From: Saprospiraceae bacterium
GTDB lineage: Bacteria > Bacteroidota > Bacteroidia > Chitinophagales > Saprospiraceae
Direction: 5' to 3'
DNA length: 7,898 nt
NCBI GenBank assembly: GCA_014379065.1
Contig: JACMMM010000554.1
Coordinates: forward strand, 1-7,898
In this document: positions 6,647-7,898 of the stretch, piece after piece
Position numbering within the stretch: position 1 is the first letter of the stretch
Layout: each line of letters opens with the position of its first letter
Notes under the pieces: model-generated
Told to the model about the DNA's origin: nothing
The model's input: the letters and a program-made list of their open reading frames with translations, nothing else
Databases searched by the model: none
Translations under genes and position numbers: made by a program

Positions 6647-6664
6647 GCAGGATCCGTGTAGTGT
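6647..6664. other. Loop/core between the inverted arms, with GGATCC
   Basis: A non-repetitive 18-nt centre separates the two arms and carries GGATCC at 6650-6655. On the minus strand the core reads ACACT, four bases, GGATCC, four bases, CGG, taking in the first bases of the flanking arms. The loop of the octamer hairpin at 1221-1252 has the same skeleton (ACACT, three bases, GGATCC, five bases, CGG), although its arms are unrelated. Confidence 0.6.
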
Positions 6665-6704
6665 GGTCAATGGTCAATAGTCAACGGCCAACAGTCAATA
6701 GTCA
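6665..6704. repeat. Inverted right arm of the heptamer array; overlaps a stop codon
   Basis: Five full units and a partial one lie in the opposite orientation to the left arm (minus-strand consensus TGACYRT). Read from the outside, their order is TAT, TGT, CGT, TAT, CAT by last three bases. The inner left-arm units follow the same order with 3 substitutions and 1 missing base over 35 positions, so RNA from this region can form a long stem of about 34 pairs. The outermost unit supplies the TGA stop (6704-6702) of the barrel-protein gene. The hairpin probably acts as a terminator for that leftward gene, though other registers with the nine outer left units are also possible. Confidence 0.85.
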
Positions 6705-7892
6705 AAGTTTTAAAAGATTCACACTGTAATAGAGGGATGCGCCGAGGAGTGATATTTGCCCATTGCAAGCTACCGTACTGCTGCCATTACAAAAACGGGT
6801 GTAAAGATTGTCCAGATTGGAAAGGCCATAGCTTGCCCTCAATCCCATAATGCCGCCGAGGTCTTTTTTGCCAAAATTTAGTTTGTACTGAAAGCCGAGG
6901 TTTATGCCGAAGTCGTTCTTCTTCAAATCATTATTGACTTTGAAAAGTTTATTTTCCTCATTAGGCACTTGCGGACCTTTTCCATTCAAACCTACCAAAC
7001 GGCCATAATATGGACCAGCCATGATCGAAAGTCGGCCATCCCGGCCAAAAGTTAGTTCTGGCATAATAGAGGCCACAAGCCAGATAGAGTGGTAAGTCAG
7101 TGACTTGTCATTTCCGTTTTTTGTATCACCTCGTTCATATTGAATAAAATAAGGCATCGTATCCACATTTACAGTGAAAGAAGACTGGGTGGATGCTCGT
7201 CTACCTATTGCTCCCAATTCGGCATTGATGGTGATAAAACCCCCGCGCCCTTTAAAACGGGCTTGCATACCTAACTCCCATCCTGGTTTCAAACCAAATT
7301 TTGGGGTTCCGCCAGGCGGGTCAAGGTTGAAGTTGCCCGTGCCGCGCAGGCTGCTGGCATTTATCCCGCCGCGCACACGGAATTCTACAGCTCCTGGGGT
7401 GAATTCACGCTCGAAAACAAACTCTTCTTTCACTTCCCGCCCGTTGCGCCTTCCGATGGTTTCCACCTGCATTTCGCGGTTGCCGAGCAGAAGGTAACGA
7501 ATGGTGTGCTGGTCATCATTCGTCGGATTGGTAAACACAAAAAAGCCTTCTTCGTCAATTTCTGTAAGGACAAACGAAACGGGCGGTTTGCTGCTTTGGC
7601 GTGGAATAATAATATAGGTGATCATCGTGTCGCGCAGTTCAAGACGCAGTCTTTCGAGCAGTACCGTATCGCCACTTTCCGGTTTGATTCGAACGCTTTT
7701 CCCGGCCATTGTCTGGTCATCTTCTTTCCACCATATTTCCAGCTTGTCACCCCTATCTGTTGGCAGGAACCAAGTCCCGTCAAGTCCCCGGCGCAATTCA
7801 CGAAAGGCGTCTTTTGGATAGTCAACTTGGGCGGAAATAAAATTAGAGCAAAGTAAAAAAGTAAAAAATGGTAGTAGTCTGCGAATTTGCAT
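6702..7892 (-). CDS. Secreted DUF6265-like protein with C-terminal outer-membrane beta-barrel
   Basis: A 396-residue protein with a clear signal peptide (MQIRRLLPFFTFLLCSNFISA, cleavage near residue 21-22). Residues 30-165 look like a lipocalin-like DUF6265-type domain: it opens with LDGTWFLP and carries strands such as KLEIWWKEDDQTMAGKSV and the paired EEGFFVFTNPTND and HTIRYLLL. After about 170, alternating hydrophobic strands with many G, Y and aromatic residues (RVRGGINASSL, GWELGMQARF, FGINLGFQYKLNF, GGIMGLRASYGLSNL, SLYYSVNLL) suggest an eight-stranded porin-like barrel of the PorT/OmpA-like outer-membrane kind. Cysteines 368 and 376 may pair in the last loop. Function unknown; it could bind a small hydrophobic ligand at the cell surface. 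The start codon has only 6 bp of sequence before it, so its promoter is outside the window and an earlier start cannot be excluded. Its last codon lies in the repeat array. Confidence 0.75.
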   Translation of the reverse strand: MQIRRLLPFFTFLLCSNFISAQVDYPKDAFRELRRGLDGTWFLPTDRGDKLEIWWKEDDQTMAGKSVRIKPESGDTVLLERLRLELRDTMITYIIIPRQSSKPPVSFVLTEIDEEGFFVFTNPTNDDQHTIRYLLLGNREMQVETIGRRNGREVKEEFVFEREFTPGAVEFRVRGGINASSLRGTGNFNLDPPGGTPKFGLKPGWELGMQARFKGRGGFITINAELGAIGRRASTQSSFTVNVDTMPYFIQYERGDTKNGNDKSLTYHSIWLVASIMPELTFGRDGRLSIMAGPYYGRLVGLNGKGPQVPNEENKLFKVNNDLKKNDFGINLGFQYKLNFGKKDLGGIMGLRASYGLSNLDNLYTRFCNGSSTVACNGQISLLGASLYYSVNLLKL

Positions 7893-7898
7893 GGAGAG

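Noticed and set aside
6550..6704. CRISPR array
   Set aside because: Units are 7 bp, directly adjacent and without unique spacers, with an inverted half; no cas genes nearby.

Overview
The window looks like a piece of a Bacteroidota chromosome, possibly a Saprospiria-like lineage; this is inference. The signs are: no Shine-Dalgarno sequences and A/T-rich initiation regions, a promoter candidate of the Bacteroidota type (TTG-N19-TAnnTTTG) before the AraC gene, a signal-peptide outer-membrane beta-barrel candidate, a lipoprotein amidohydrolase, and an RNase HI with an N-terminal viroplasmin domain. Six protein genes are well supported. No tRNA, rRNA, CRISPR, transposase or recognisable defence system was seen.

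Layout: (1) 1-33, tandem ATCGA repeats at the edge. (2) 63-1178 (+), a DUF1015 protein. (3) 1188-1285, a large inverted repeat built from octamers, lying between convergent genes. (4) 1296-3011 (-), an exported amidohydrolase lipoprotein. (5) 3080-3221 (-), a possible 46-residue one-helix membrane ORF broken by one base. (6) 3228-4202 (-), a membrane-anchored diheme cytochrome c, and (7) 4214-4921 (-), a six-helix membrane protein; these two are 11 bp apart and surely cotranscribed. (8) 5048-5914 (+), a divergent AraC-family regulator with an N-terminal ligand-type domain. (9) 5918-6547 (-), RNase HI, convergent with the regulator and 3 bp away. (10) 6550-6704, a heptamer tandem array with a partial inverted copy. 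(11) 6702-7892 (-), a secreted DUF6265-like plus beta-barrel protein.

Working together: the AraC regulator, membrane protein and cytochrome c form a plausible regulated respiratory or membrane module. The amidohydrolase may be a downstream member or have its own promoter. DUF1015, RNase HI and the barrel protein look like unrelated neighbours.

The most interesting signal is not a protein. Two intergenic spacers hold quasi-palindromes whose arms are tandem octamers in one and heptamers in the other, with unrelated unit sequences. Unit variants are mirrored in order between the two arms, and the loops share a skeleton (ACACT, 3-4 nt, GGATCC, 4-5 nt, CGG on the minus strand). The left window edge may be an arm of a third. 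This suggests a family of hairpin repeats with a conserved core and variable arms.
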